From NCBI RefSeq assembly GCF_033473495.1, contig NC_088935.1, positions 1,364,001-1,428,000 on the forward strand: DNA of 64,000 nt, written 5' to 3'. Origin of the DNA: Cercospora beticola (taxonomy: Eukaryota; Ascomycota; Dothideomycetes; Mycosphaerellales; Mycosphaerellaceae). Below are positions 25,701-37,067 of the stretch, one piece after another; positions within the stretch are counted from its first letter, which is position 1, and every line of letters begins with the position of its first letter. The translations under genes were made by a program, and so were the position numbers. The notes under the pieces are model-generated. The model had not been told where the DNA came from. It did not search any database and saw nothing but the letters and a program-made list of their open reading frames with translations.

Positions 25701-26855
25701 AGACTCTTATAGTCTATATAGGGAGCCGACCTACTCTATATAAGACAAATATATAATATAATTATACGAACTATACTTATATATAGCAGACTAGTATAGG
25801 TAATATAATAGCGAATAAACGTATAACTCTTCGAAGTCGCCTAGAACGTTAACCTACGCCGAATCGCCGGAGCCTACTATACTATACCGGTAGACGCGCT
25901 ATACTACGAAATAGGCACTCTACTAATTAAAGACTACCTATACGAGAAGACGTCCTAATATATCTAGAAGATAGAAAACCTAATAGTAACGGAATATATA
26001 TAGCGTTAGTACTATAAGATTAGAAACTCGTACTACTAATAATATATAGAAGATCTCCTCTAAATAAGTAATACTTAACTCGGCTATAATATATAGGAAG
26101 AAGTATAGCCTAACGAAGTATAGAATAGATACGATACTCGATACCTCTAGTAGGAGGAAAGCTAGAGAACTATAGTAGCCTAACGACGAGAGACAGACCT
26201 ATAGGCGCCCTCTATATAGTATATATAGACGAGAGGAGACGATAACCGATACTAGAAATATAAAGAGCTCTCCTACTCTAAGAGTACGGCCGTAATACTA
26301 CTCCGAATAGAGTATATCGGGCTTAATATATACCTATATACGAGGAATATCCTAGAGTTCGATAGCCTAGTATACGAGTACGGAGTAAGACGATAAATAG
26401 AGAAATATATCCTACTCTAGTACCCGAATATAGTATAGAGTAGAAACGAGTTTATCCGATTAATAGAGAGTATAAATATATAGACTATACTATTAACTAT
26501 AAGAGAGATAAAACTAGTAGTATAATACCTAATAGTACTTAAGTGCCTCTAATAGTTCGTATAGGTAGAGGTAGAGCCGACGATAGAGTAGAGATAAGAG
26601 AGAGAGATAGGAAAAGAAAAGAGAAAGAAGAGCCTAGACCTAAGAGAGAATAGGTACTCGAGGATTGCTAATCTACGATTATATATAACGATAACTCGAT
26701 ACCTAAGAGCGCTATAACAGGCGCGATATATAAAGTAAATAGAAGATAGGTTTTTATATCGCGAGACTTTTCGCTCTCTAAATAAAGATATATAGATAGC
26801 TCTATATAGACCTAGATAGAAGCCGGTTTAAAAATATAAGACTTTATCTATTTAT
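16736..26855 (+). mobile_element. LINE family B (non-LTR retrotransposon), interrupted by LINE family A
   Basis: Flanked by the 15 bp duplication CTATAAAATTAAATA at 16,721-16,735 and 26,856-26,870. Removing the nested LINE (16,946-22,010) leaves about 5.05 kb. The endonuclease region is near 23,600-24,000 (Arg-Asp-Phe-Asn-Leu motif at about 23,770). The reverse transcriptase is near 24,700-25,600, with Leu-Asp-Ile-Ser-Gly-Ala-Phe-Asp-Lys-Val at about 25,120 and the catalytic Phe-Val-Asp-Asp preserved at about 25,387. Many TAA/TAG stops come from RIP. Unlike family A, its coding part is full of CpG. Inserted in Copia copy 1. Confidence 0.82.
16946..21995 (+). mobile_element. LINE family A (Tad-like non-LTR retrotransposon), copy L1
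   Basis: 5,050 bp, flanked by a 15 bp duplication (CTAATATACTAGATA at 16,931-16,945 and 21,996-22,010), inserted in LINE B. A CpG-rich leader (16,971-17,140) precedes a gag-like ORF1 with a decayed Cys-rich knuckle near 18,090-18,140. An endonuclease follows (Gly-Asp-Phe-Asn-Leu at about 18,910), then a reverse transcriptase at about 19,800-20,800 with Gly-Ile-Pro-Gln-Gly-Ser at about 20,430 and the catalytic pair now Asp-Asn at about 20,536 (RIP-type change). Ends in a short (ATCT)n tail. It is less decayed than L2/L3 at several sites. The 73-codon frame on the opposite strand at 18,143-18,364 is a shadow of ORF1. Confidence 0.85.
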
Positions 26856-26870
26856 CTATAAAATTAAATA

Positions 26871-27912
26871 GATAGATAGATAATTCTTATATACTAGTCT
26901 ACCTCTTTTAACTAGAGTAAGTAGTACGCTCTATATTTTTCGTAGATAGAAAAGCTCTTATACTAGTACTCTAATAGAAAAACTTTCTTATATTTTTATA
27001 TTTTATAGTAAGCTCTATATAGCCTACTACTTCTATAGTTTCTAGTTCTCCTTAGAATAATTTATATTATCTTAATAGTTTAGATCCTTTATAGTAGTTC
27101 TCTTTAGTTATTTCTTATATTATTAGTACTTAGAAGCTCGATCCTCTTATCTACTAGCTTAGAGACTTAAGTATATATATATAGTCTTAGTCTCTACGCT
27201 AGTATCTATACTATTCCTATATCTAACTCTTTCTTATTAGTTCCTAGAGTAGGTATCTCTCTATATAAATTCTACTTAGATTTTAACTTTCCTTAGTACC
27301 TAGTTATATAATCTATATCTAGAGAAATTCTAGTTTTTATAGAATATCTAGAATAGTAAGTATCTTTATAGGTAGCTCTAAGTATAGTATAGAGTTAGAT
27401 AGCTTATATTAGATACTCTACTTTTAGAATTAAAGTTTCTAGAAAGCTCTAAAGTAAAGGAACTAGTCTATCTTAAAGTCTTCTATTTAGATAAAAGGCT
27501 CCTAGTAGCTAATTATTCTAGTATCTATAGAGATACTACTATTCCTTTCTTCTATTTCTACTATCTTTACTCTTTCTTATTAAAGCTTTCCTTTAGGTAT
27601 ACTTAGTTTCTTCTCTTTAGTCTATTTAGAGCCTAGGTTACTACTCTAGCCTCTAGATCTATAGTAGTATTTACTATCTAGAAGAGCTATTCTATAGTTA
27701 AGTATTAGAATCTTATAGTAGTTATACTATACTAGTATCGTTTTTATATTCTTAGAAGCTCTCTAATCTTCTTAAGTCGAAATTCTAGACTTTTTTTTAT
27801 TATCTTCTTTCTACTTTTATAGATACCTAGCCGCTCTATACTTTACTAGTATAGCCGAAGCTATCTATTTCTACCTACGACTACGTAGAGGTATATAATA
27901 GAACTTTATAGG
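26871..27912 (-). mobile_element. ~1.05 kb non-autonomous LINE-like element, copy II
   Basis: Inverted relative to copy I (14,231-15,288) and colinear with it over its whole length. Flanked by CTATAAAATTAAATA at 26,856-26,870 and 27,913-27,927, the same 15 bp used by LINE B. The (ATCT)n tail lies at the left end and abuts the tail side of LINE B. RIP-mutated. Near 27,130-27,210 it shares a stretch with the flank sequences at 28,716-28,763 and 29,449-29,475. Confidence 0.7.
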
Positions 27913-28470
27913 CTATAAAATTAAATAAATAAATCTAAACTCTAGAAATATAAGCTCTTTTAATCTAATTAGTAGCTTCTAGATTTCTGCCTTCTCTAGT
28001 TACTAAGACTCTTCTCTCTTAGATAAAGTATCTAAGGACTCTTCTCTCTTATAGGAGTTAGTTAGGTTCTTAGGTAGAGAACCTCTAAAAGATCTACTTT
28101 CTTAGAAGAGTACTACTAGCTAGTTCTAAAGTATTAGTAGTACTTAGTACTTAGACCTAGTCTTATCTACTTAGGTACTAGAATCTAAAGCTTATTCTTT
28201 CCTTTTTATACTTCTTTAGTATACTTCTCTTTTAAAGTAGAGTATATCTTACTAGACTTTTCTCTATCTTACTTACTCTTTAGAAACTTCTAGCTTATAA
28301 CTAGAATCTTCTAAAGCTTCTAGATAGTATAGATAGAATATACTTCTAGTTTCTTTTATACTCTTTTCCTACTTCTCTATCTAGTTAATACTATAGGTTC
28401 TATAAGAAGTAATATATATTACTTTAAGAATAAGAAAGCTAACTCTTTCTACTTAGAGCTTCTCTATAAA

Positions 28471-28488
28471 CCCGAGCTTATAACCTAT
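28471..28488 (-). other. Copia copy 1 primer-binding site (initiator tRNA-Met anticodon arm)
   Basis: Five bases inside the 5' LTR. Read on the minus strand, the site contains AGGTTATAAGCTC; undoing one G-to-A and one C-to-T change gives AGGTTATGAGCCC, the complement of the GGGCTCATAACC(T) anticodon arm of initiator tRNA-Met. Drosophila copia primes from an internal fragment of the same tRNA. Confidence 0.65.
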
Positions 28489-28493
28489 TAAAT

Positions 28494-28715
28494 TATATTC
28501 TTATAGGTACTTATCGAATAGATATAACGTAGTAGAAGTAGAGATAATAAGTAGAAACTAACTAAGTTAATTATATTAGTTAGTTATAAGTTATATTTTA
28601 CTTCTAAAATAGGTATTAGCTAGGTTATATAACCTAGTATTATATAACCTATATTACCTAATCCTAATCTCTAAAGTATTTCTTAGAATATTTAACTAGA
28701 CTATACTTTCTAATA
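28494..28715 (-). repeat. Copia copy 1, 5' LTR
   Basis: 222 bp, the same length as both LTRs of copy 2. Ends read TATTAG...ATATA on the element strand; the family's TG...CA ends would become TA...TA by RIP. Carries the AGGTTATATA palindrome. Confidence 0.8.
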
Positions 28716-28770
28716 GATACTAGTATAGAAATAAAGACTATATATATAAACTAGAGTCTCTAAGCTAGTA

Positions 28771-29441
28771 TAATAGCGAAATCCTAGAGCTTTGTTTCGT
28801 TGCCTCTCGGCTAAAAAGGTATAATATCCGAGCTTAGTAAGTACGGATAGCTCTAGGTTATAAATCTTTAGTATATTACTACGTAACCTAGGCATTACGT
28901 AATATTACGTAACCCGCTCTTATAACTATCCCCTTCCTTAGAAGGCGACGCCCCGGCGCTAAGCCCGGATTACGTACTTAGAGGCCGTAGTATATTACGT
29001 AACTAAGAGTGCTTACTAAGTTATATTAACTCTAAAGCGATAGGTAAGGGACTATAGAAGTATATAGGTCGCACGCGTACGGAACCTAGTTACGTAATAC
29101 GAGTACGTAATAAGGCAAATCTATAAACGTTATCTAGTACTAAGGTATTTAGCTTTAGTACGTATACCGACGCAATTTTAACTCTGCTTTTTAGCTCTAA
29201 GCGAGGATCGAACTAAAGACCTCGGATATACTAAGCTACCGACTTCGGCCGAACCTATAGTAGAACTATTAAGCTTAGATATTCTTATAATAGCGAAATC
29301 CTAGAGCTTTATTTCGTTACCTCTTAGCTAAAAAGGCATAATATCCGAGCTTAGTAAGTACGGATAGCTCTAGGTTATAAATCTTTAGTATATTACTACG
29401 TAACCTAGGCATTACGTAACATTACGTAACCCGCTCTTATA
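28771..29441. mobile_element. 671 bp miniature LTR element (TRIM-like)
   Basis: Two direct terminal repeats of exactly 154 bp (28,771-28,924 and 29,288-29,441) enclose 363 bp. The element is bounded by a 7 bp duplication GCTAGTA (28,764-28,770 and 29,442-29,448), and the flanks join into a continuous sequence also found in the ~1.05 kb elements. Each repeat starts TAATAGCG and ends CTCTTATA, as TG...CA would after RIP. The repeats differ mainly at transition sites, and the first is less mutated. The inside has no coding capacity, several TTACGTAA palindromes and a tRNA-like segment. No convincing primer site or polypurine tract was seen, so TRIM is the best of several names. Confidence 0.55.
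29193..29256 (-). other. tRNA-like segment with polymerase III A- and B-box motifs
   Basis: On the minus strand it reads an A-box-like TAGCTTAGTATATCC (29,238-29,224) followed closely by a B-box-like AGTTCGATCCTC ending near 29,202. The spacing is shorter than in a normal tRNA and no full cloverleaf is clear. It lies inside the mini-LTR element; the mirror copy is at about 63,706-63,769. It may be a tRNA-derived promoter captured by the element. Confidence 0.4.
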
Positions 29442-29448
29442 GCTAGTA

Positions 29449-30907
29449 GATAAGAGGATCGGGCTTCTAAGTAAGTAATTATATAAGAGCTAGAAGTATA
29501 TAGCTCGAGAGATATAGCTTATTAGACGTTAAGATATAATAGCTAGTACTACTTATACTTAGTATAGAATAAAAGTACGTAGAACGTATATAAACTAAGA
29601 AGATAAGAATTATTCTTAATATTTCTAGATAGAGAGTCTAGAGGCGCTTAATATATTACTATATTCTACTCTTATAATTATAATTCTTCTACTTTATTAA
29701 GAGTAGCGATCTATTAAGACCTATTATACTTACGCGAAATATATCTACTTAGCAGACTAATTATAATAACGATATACTAAACGATAGATAGCTATTAGAC
29801 TATATTAAAAAGATATTAGAATCCGGAATAATATAAGCTAAAGAGAAATAGAATAAGGATATAAATAATACTAACGACGCTAGTAATATATATATAATAT
29901 ATAGGCGCCTCTAAGCTAAAAATAATACGTTATATAAATAGCTAGAAATCTATACTCTTAAAGCTAAGAACGAATACTTACTAAGAGAAGTTACTATATC
30001 TAGAACGAATAAGCTATAAGTAGCGAAGTATATATTTTAATTATATCTATCTACTAACTACTATCTAAAGGAAGTACTAGCCGCTAAGTATAGCTAGTAT
30101 AGTAGTAGTAGCTATATAGTTATACTATAATAATTACTTCTCTCTTTATTTTAAAAAAGTATTATTCTCGATATAGTATATATCTTAGTACTAAATACGC
30201 GAGAGTATATCTTAGTCTTAAAGCGTAAGCTCTCTTTATATCTTTTAGCTATCTTAATATCTCTAGACTAACTAGCGCTCCTTCTTAGTAGTAGCCTTAC
30301 GTTTTATAAATCGAGTAGGAGTAGCTATAGTAGTCTCTTCCTAAGCTTCTACTAAGTAGCTCGAGTAGCGCTTAGTCTTCTCGATAGGCGTTTCTATAGA
30401 ACTATCTATTAAGCTAGTTTTTATTATAGACTTAGCTAAAGTTAGGCCGGTCTTTATTATAGACTTAGCTAAAGAGAATTTAGCGGCCGAGGAGTTAAGC
30501 TTAGTTAAGAAAGCTAAGAGTACTAACTTTCTAGTAGTTCTCTAGCTCTAGCTCTTTAGTATCTCGATTATAGTAGGCTTACTCTTCTTTAGCTAGGCCT
30601 TAGAGATAGTCTATTAAAGATTATCGGACTTCTTCTTATAGCGAAAAGGCTTAGCTAAAGCTACTATAGAGAGTTAGAGCTCGTCCTCTAAATCTTCTCT
30701 AATCTCCGAAGCTAGTAGAGAGTTAATAGTACTATCGGAGTTATTATTAGTAGTATTATCTATTAGGTATAAGAATAAGTATAAGTAGAGCGCCGAGTTA
30801 TCCTTCTATATCTAAGTAAGAGTCTAGTAGTAGCCGCGGATAGAATATAAGGAAAGAAAAAGGTAGTCTAGATATAAAAATATAGTATACTTAAATTTTA
30901 ACTTATC
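29449..30907 (+). mobile_element. unidentified RIP-mutated element relic
   Basis: One plus-strand frame can be followed from about 29,740 to 30,180 with only TAA/TAG stops. Its product would be Lys/Glu/Asn-rich and probably coiled (leucine-rich stretch around 29,780-29,990). I do not recognise it. The left end continues, across the mini-LTR insertion, from 28,716-28,763, and resembles part of the ~1.05 kb elements. Ends at the Copia copy 2 LTR. Mirrored at 62,055-63,513. Confidence 0.4.
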
Positions 30908-31129
30908 TATTAGAAAGTATAGTCTAGTTAGATATTCTAAGAGATACTTTAGAGATTAGAATTAGGTAATATAGGTTATATAATACTAGGTTATATAACC
31001 TAGCTAATATCTATTTTAGAAGTAAGATATAACTTATAACTAACTAATATAATTAACTTAGTTAGTTTCTACTTATTATCTCTACTTCTACTATATTATA
31101 TCTATTAGACGAGTACCTACGAGAATATA
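30908..31129 (+). repeat. Copia copy 2, 5' LTR
   Basis: 222 bp direct repeat of 41,891-42,112, differing at scattered transition sites. Contains the palindromic AGGTTATATA core. Confidence 0.85.
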
Positions 31130-31134
31130 AATTA

Positions 31135-31152
31135 ATAGGTTATAAGCTCGAG
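31135..31152 (+). other. Copia copy 2 primer-binding site
   Basis: ATAGGTTATAAGCTCGAG, five bases inside the LTR; the same RIP-altered complement of the initiator tRNA-Met anticodon arm as in copy 1. Confidence 0.65.
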
Positions 31153-32001
31153 TTTATAGAGAAGCTCTAAGTAGAAAGAGTTAGCCTTCTTATCTTTAAA
31201 GTAATATATATTACCTCTTATAGAACCTATAGTATTAACTAGATAAAGAAGTAGGAAAAGAGTATAAGGGAGACTAGAAGCATATCCTATCTATACTACT
31301 TTAAAGCTTTAGAAGATCCTAGTTATAAGCTAGAAGTCTCTAAAAAGTAGATAAAATAGAGAAAAGTCTAGTAAAGTATACTCTACTTTAAAAGAGAAGT
31401 ATACTAAAGAAGTATAAAGAGGAAAGGATTAGCCTTAGACTATAGTACTTAAGTAGATAAGACTAGGCCTAAGTACTAAGTACTACTAATACCTTAGAAC
31501 TAGCTAGTAGTACTTTTCTAAGAAAGTAGATCTTTTAGAAATTCTTTATTTAAAAACCTAACTAACTTCTATAAGAGAGAAGAGTCCTTAGATATCTTAG
31601 CTAAGAAAGAAGAGTCTTAGTAACTAGAGAAAGCAGAAATCTAGAAGCTACTAATTAGATTAAAAGAGCTTATATTTCTAGAGTTTAGATTTATTTATTT
31701 AATTTTATAGAAATAGATTTAATAAGTAAATTAGATAGGAGGAGAATACTAATTCTAATAAGGAAGAACTAGAAACTATAGTTTAAGCTATAGAAGAATA
31801 TACTTAGAGAAAAAGAAATCTTCTAGATAATCTTAGACTTAAAGAGATTATTAGTACCTACTCTAGCTAAAGCTAAAGTATTTAAAGCTTTATTAAGTAA
31901 AGAGAAAGGTACTATATTTTTAGAGTTTAGCTTAAAATAGTAGAAGGATAATATAAAGGCAATCTATATTCTAATAGAAAGTCTTTATATAAATAACTAA
32001 G

Positions 32002-35000
32002 GAAAAAATATAAACGCGCTCTAGTAGGCGATAACGACGATAGTAGAAGGCCTCGAGGCCTTCTAATACGTAATAATACCTCTCGACCGATACTATAATA
32101 CTATAAGTAGAGAAGGAAGTCTAGAAGGAGGAAGTTACGACTCTAACTCCTAGGTAGTCTAAACCTACTTATAACTACCTCTCTCTAGCTAATAAGGCTA
32201 GAAAATAACTACTAATACTAATATTCTAAAACTAATAATCTAAAAGAACCTAAAAATACTTATAGAATAGATCTAGAGTTATTTCGATATCTAGATAACT
32301 CTTTCTTTCTCTCTAACTCTTCTTCTTCTCTAATAGGTCTAATAGGCTCTTCTCTACTTCGCTCTCTACTAGGAAGAGTCGTAGACTCTTTAAGCTATCT
32401 AGAAAACTCTCTAGAGCTACCTAATACCTACTACTACTACTTTTAAAATATAGGCCTAGATAGCTTAAATTAGATATATAATACTAAGGCTCTAGCTCTA
32501 AGTATCTATAACTATCTTAGTAAGGATAGGAAACTAAGAAGAAAGGGAGATAATAAAGAAAATAAACTATAAAGAGCTTAGAAGGAAACTAGGAGTATAG
32601 TAGTTTAAGGCTATATAAAAGCTTCTAAGTAGAGACCTTAAAGTTATTCTCTATAGAGAAGAAGAGAAAAGTAGACTAGAGAAGGACTAATTTTAGCTTA
32701 AAGCTATATACCTAGAGGCCTAGGTAGAGATACTAAGTACCTAGGTAATTATATATAGTATTAGGATATCCTAGAAGCTAGAGGATATAAATAGCTAGAT
32801 CTAGCTCGACTAAGATAACTTTACCTAGTTTCTAAATAGGCTTAAAATTAGGAAGGCCTTTTAGCTTAAGAACTAGAGAGTAAGAGAAGAGACTAACTTC
32901 TTATTAGTAGTAATAGTAGTATAGGATAGACAAACTATAAGGGAAATATATAGAAGAGGTATTACTATTAGATTAATATAGTATATAGTAGAACTATACT
33001 ACCTATAGTAGAGGATTATATAATGCCTTAAGTATAATAGCTTTAGGTATATTACTACCTACTATAAGGCTATAGAAGACATATATAGAAACTATATAGA
33101 GAAGTATAGGATAGATAGCTATAAGAAGAAGAAAATTAAATACTATAACTATAAGAGAGACTATAAGGTATACTCTCTCTAATATAGCTATAAAGCTACT
33201 ATAAAGGCTAAAGCAAGAGCATTCTTAGAGTAGTTTAAAAAGCAATAGGAGATAGCCTTAGGCCTAATATAAGGAGATAGTAATATAGAACCTCTAATCC
33301 TTAAAAGGAAAGCTCTACTAGCTAAGCCTCTATAGAGGAATATTAGATATAAAGGCAGGCCCCTAGGCACTATAGTAGTAGTAATAGCTAGTAGGAGGCA
33401 AGCAAGCAAGCTCTACTTCTCTTCTATATAGAAGAATAAGGATACCTAAAAGGTAATAAGTATCCTCTAGAAAGATATAGATATTAACCTAATTAAGCTT
33501 CTTCTCTAAGAATTCTATAAATCCTATAAGTAGCTAAACTCTAATAATCTACTAATATAATATTAATAGGTTAAATACTACCTAAACTCTACTACTAGAT
33601 AGCTAAGCTATAGAAGAGGCTATAGTAATAGTACTATAAGAACTATAGCTTAATACTATAAATAGTAGAACTAAAGCTAATTTATAGTAGAACTAAAGCT
33701 AAGAAAGGATACTCTATAGTCCTCCTACTCTAGTAGAACCTAAAAGTAGTAATACTTATATTAGATAAAGTTAGAACTAATAGCTAAAAACTACTCTTCT
33801 ATAATATAGATAACTTAGTAACTATCTAAGTCTAGATATCTATAGAAACTATCTCTATTTATAACTACTATAACTTCTTAGAGCTAATAAGCTATAAATA
33901 AGAAAGGACTATTTCTATATTCTAAAAAGTACTATTATAAACTCTAGAGGATATAAAAGTAAGCTATATAGTAGTAGGAGACTTTAACTTCTACTACTTA
34001 AAATAGAGAGGAAATATAATCTAAACCTAATATACTATAGTAGATAAGCTTATTAAAATAATTATAGAGGCCTAACTATAGCTAGCTCTAGAGCTAGAGA
34101 TAATTATATAGGAAAGATATATAGCTAGCTACTAAATACTAGACCTAGTCTTTATTAGCCTCTTCTTCTAAAACCTAATCTAAGAATATAAAGCTCTCTT
34201 AGAAGAAATATATAGCTCTAACTATATCTCTCTTAGAATAACTCTCTATATTAATCTCTAAGAGCTAAAAGAAAGAAGCTAGAGAAAGTAGTAGAAAGCT
34301 ACTAACTAGAATAGAATCTAGGACCTTATAGTCTAAAATACTAACTAACTTAACTAACTCCTACTTAATATAAAGGAATACCTAGATATACTAGCCTATA
34401 GAATATAATTCTCTATCTAGAGGATTATAGAGGAGATAGTTCTAATAGCTAGACTATTAAGCTATATAAAGATAGTATAGACCTAGGAATATAAGGAAGC
34501 TATAAAGCTAGTAAGAAGAAAGAGAAGAGAATAGAGGAACTATAAAATAGAATAGAGCTATAAGCTATATCTTAAAGTATTATATATAAGAAGTAAGGCT
34601 ATAAGAAGAGAGTAGAACCTAGCTTAGAGGAGACTAATAAAAGAAGTTATAGAGGACTCTAAGAAAATCTAGAAAATAGCTAAATAGACTAGAGAAAGAG
34701 CTAACTAAGAGTACTAGCTACTATACTTCCTAAGCCTAGCTAATATAGAGTATAATAGAAATACTAATAAGAGGAAGGCTATAATCCTAGTAAGATACTT
34801 CTTCCTAGACCTAAGAGAAGTAGACTTAAGTAATATCTAATATACCTAACTACTACTCTAATTCTAGATAGAGGTTAAGGTTTAACTAAAAGAAGTAGAA
34901 GGAGTCCTTAGGAAACTACCTAGTAATAAGGCTCTAGGACCTAACTAAATACTAAATTTCTTACTTAAAGAGTATAGAGAATAAATTTCTCTAATTCTAG

Positions 35001-37067
35001 CTAAACTCTTTACTATATACCTAAGGATAGTATACTACTTTAAAGCTTTTAAGTACTCTATAATAGTAGTACTTAGGAAACTATAGAAGCTAGACTACTT
35101 AAAGCTAGGAGTATATAGACCTATTACTCTACTTAATATAATAGTAAAGGTCCTAGAAGCTATAGTTACTAAGAGAATATCTAAGAAAGCTAAAGAAAGG
35201 AAGCTCTTTCTAGAAGAATAAATAGGTACTAGGCCTAGTAAGTCTACTACTTTAGTATTAGACTTTATTACTAAGTAAGTAAAAACTATCTAGGAAACTA
35301 AGCTAGGAGCTATAGTATCTATACTCTACCTTAATATTTTAGAGGTATTTAATAAAGTCTTCTACTAGAAGCTACTTTATAATATTAGAATAAAAGGCTT
35401 CCTAGACTATACTATTAGCTTTATCTAATTATTCCTCTAAGATAGGACTACCTATCTAAGGCTTAGAGAATTTATAGACTAACTAAAGCTCTAAAATATA
35501 GGAATTCTCTAAGGCTCTACTCTATCTCTAATTCTCTTCCTCTTCTTTGCCTCTACTCTACTCCTAATACTCTATAAAGGGACTACTTTAGTAATAGGGT
35601 TTATAGATAACTTTAATATCCTTATATATAGTATATTAATAGAGGATAACTATAGGTAACTTAAGAAAGTCTACTAGAAATATAAAGAATAGGTAAGGAG
35701 ATATAGAGTAGAATTTATACTATAGAAATATTAGCTAATCTACTTTACTAGAAGTAGGAAGTATAACTTTAAAGCTATAGTCTAAATCTAGAGATTTAAT
35801 AGAGAACTACTACTATTACTTAGACTCCTTAGAGTATAGATAGATACTAAACTTAAATAGAGCCTATATATTAAATAAGTAGTAGAAAAGGGAGCCTACT
35901 AAATATAATTACTTTAGAGACTATATAAGTCTATATAGAGAGTATCCTTCTAAAAAGTAAGGTATCTTTATATAGTAGTAGTAAGACTAGCTATTACTTT
36001 TAGCTACTAAGTCTAGTCTAACCTAGAGAGTATATAAAGCTACTATAGAAACTTTACTAAACCTATTAAGAAGATCTAGAGAGAGGCCCTAAGGAATATT
36101 ATAGAAGTATATAAGTTAGTTATAATAGCTATTCTAGAGAAAGAAGCAAATATTACTTCTCTCTATTTATATACCTAGGACCTAGCTAGATAAGTATCTA
36201 AAAAGTAAGATATCTAACCTATATACTAGTATATTAAAGATAAGTATAAGAAGATTAAAAGGTAAGTATAAGTAGGAAAGAGAGCTAGGTAACTAGTACT
36301 ACTAACCTAAACTAGATAGGAGGAAATTCTCTAGATAGTATAAGGCTAAGAAATAATAATATAGATATACTTAGGCTATAAGGTATAGTAGGCTAAATAC
36401 TAGTAGAATAGAAAGTAGGAAAGGAATAAGAAAGAGAGAAGAGTAAGAGTAGAAGAGGAATAACTACTAGTATAGAAAACTACTATCTTCTCTACTATTA
36501 GACTAACTCTATATAAAGAACTTACTAGACTAGAGAGTATAATAGTTATACTCTTAAGGATAGAGTATATTAGAATAAGGCAATATCTTACTAAAAGGAG
36601 AGTCCTAGGTTTTATACTAGACTACGAATATAGATAGAGATATAAGATACTAAAATATATATATATATTCTATCTAAAATAGAACGAGAGAAGATACCTA
36701 CTATTCTAGATAGGAGTATCTATAAACTAGAAGGACCTAGCTAATATAAAGAGAGAGCTATATATAATAGTAAAGTAGCTTATCTAAGAAGAGGTTCTAG
36801 ACTAATTCTTACTTATAAGAGAAGAGGTATAGAAGGATAAGAGAAGAGAGAAGAGGAAGAATAGAGTCTAGTAAAAGAAGGACTTACTAGATACCTAGTA
36901 TTATCTAAAGGAAAATAGAAGCGAAGGAAGTAGCTACGTAGACTATAAATAAAGGAATATATAAGAGTTTTTCGAAGGCTTTTCTCTTAACCGAAATCTA
37001 TAGAGCGTACTATTTACTCTAGTTAAAAGAGGTAGACCGGCGTATAAGAATTATCTATCTATCTATC
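32002..37067 (+). mobile_element. LINE family A (Tad-like), copy L2, nested in Copia copy 2
   Basis: 5,066 bp with a 14 bp target duplication (TATAAATAACTAAG at 31,988-32,001 and 37,068-37,081). The matching uninterrupted Copia sequence lies in copy 1 near 16,440-16,470. Colinear with L1: CpG-bearing leader, ORF1, endonuclease (Gly-Asp-Phe-Asn at about 33,980), reverse transcriptase (Asp-Asn for Asp-Asp at about 35,606), (ATCT)n tail. It has more RIP changes than L1 and a 22 bp direct duplication at about 33,665-33,710 absent from L1. Its mirror copy L3 has exactly the same length. Confidence 0.88.

Larger units (their letters stand above)
10345..28715 (-). mobile_element. Ty1/Copia LTR retrotransposon, copy 1, heavily RIP-mutated, carrying nested insertions
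   Basis: The net element is about 6.1 kb; the rest of the span is other elements inside it. On the minus strand the 5' LTR is 28,494-28,715 and the 3' LTR is 10,345-10,542 (outer end truncated). Next to the 5' LTR is the primer-binding site (28,471-28,488). Pol is readable through many stops: RNase H around 11,300-11,460, reverse transcriptase around 11,950-12,450, integrase region upstream of that. It shares sequence with copies 2 and 3 but differs at many transition sites, so its RIP history is independent. Insertions: a short element at 14,231-15,288, and a stack at 16,736-27,912. The two flanks do not match a single interrupted target, so a rearrangement at one end is likely. Confidence 0.85.

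Noticed and set aside
28710..28895. 61-codon minus-strand frame
   Set aside because: It spans the Copia LTR edge, the flank and the mini-LTR element, so it is a chance frame across element borders.
28900..29110. Regularly recurring TTACGTAA motifs, considered as a CRISPR-like or protein-binding array
   Set aside because: Spacing is irregular, the sequence is eukaryotic, and the motifs belong to the ends and inside of the mini-LTR element.
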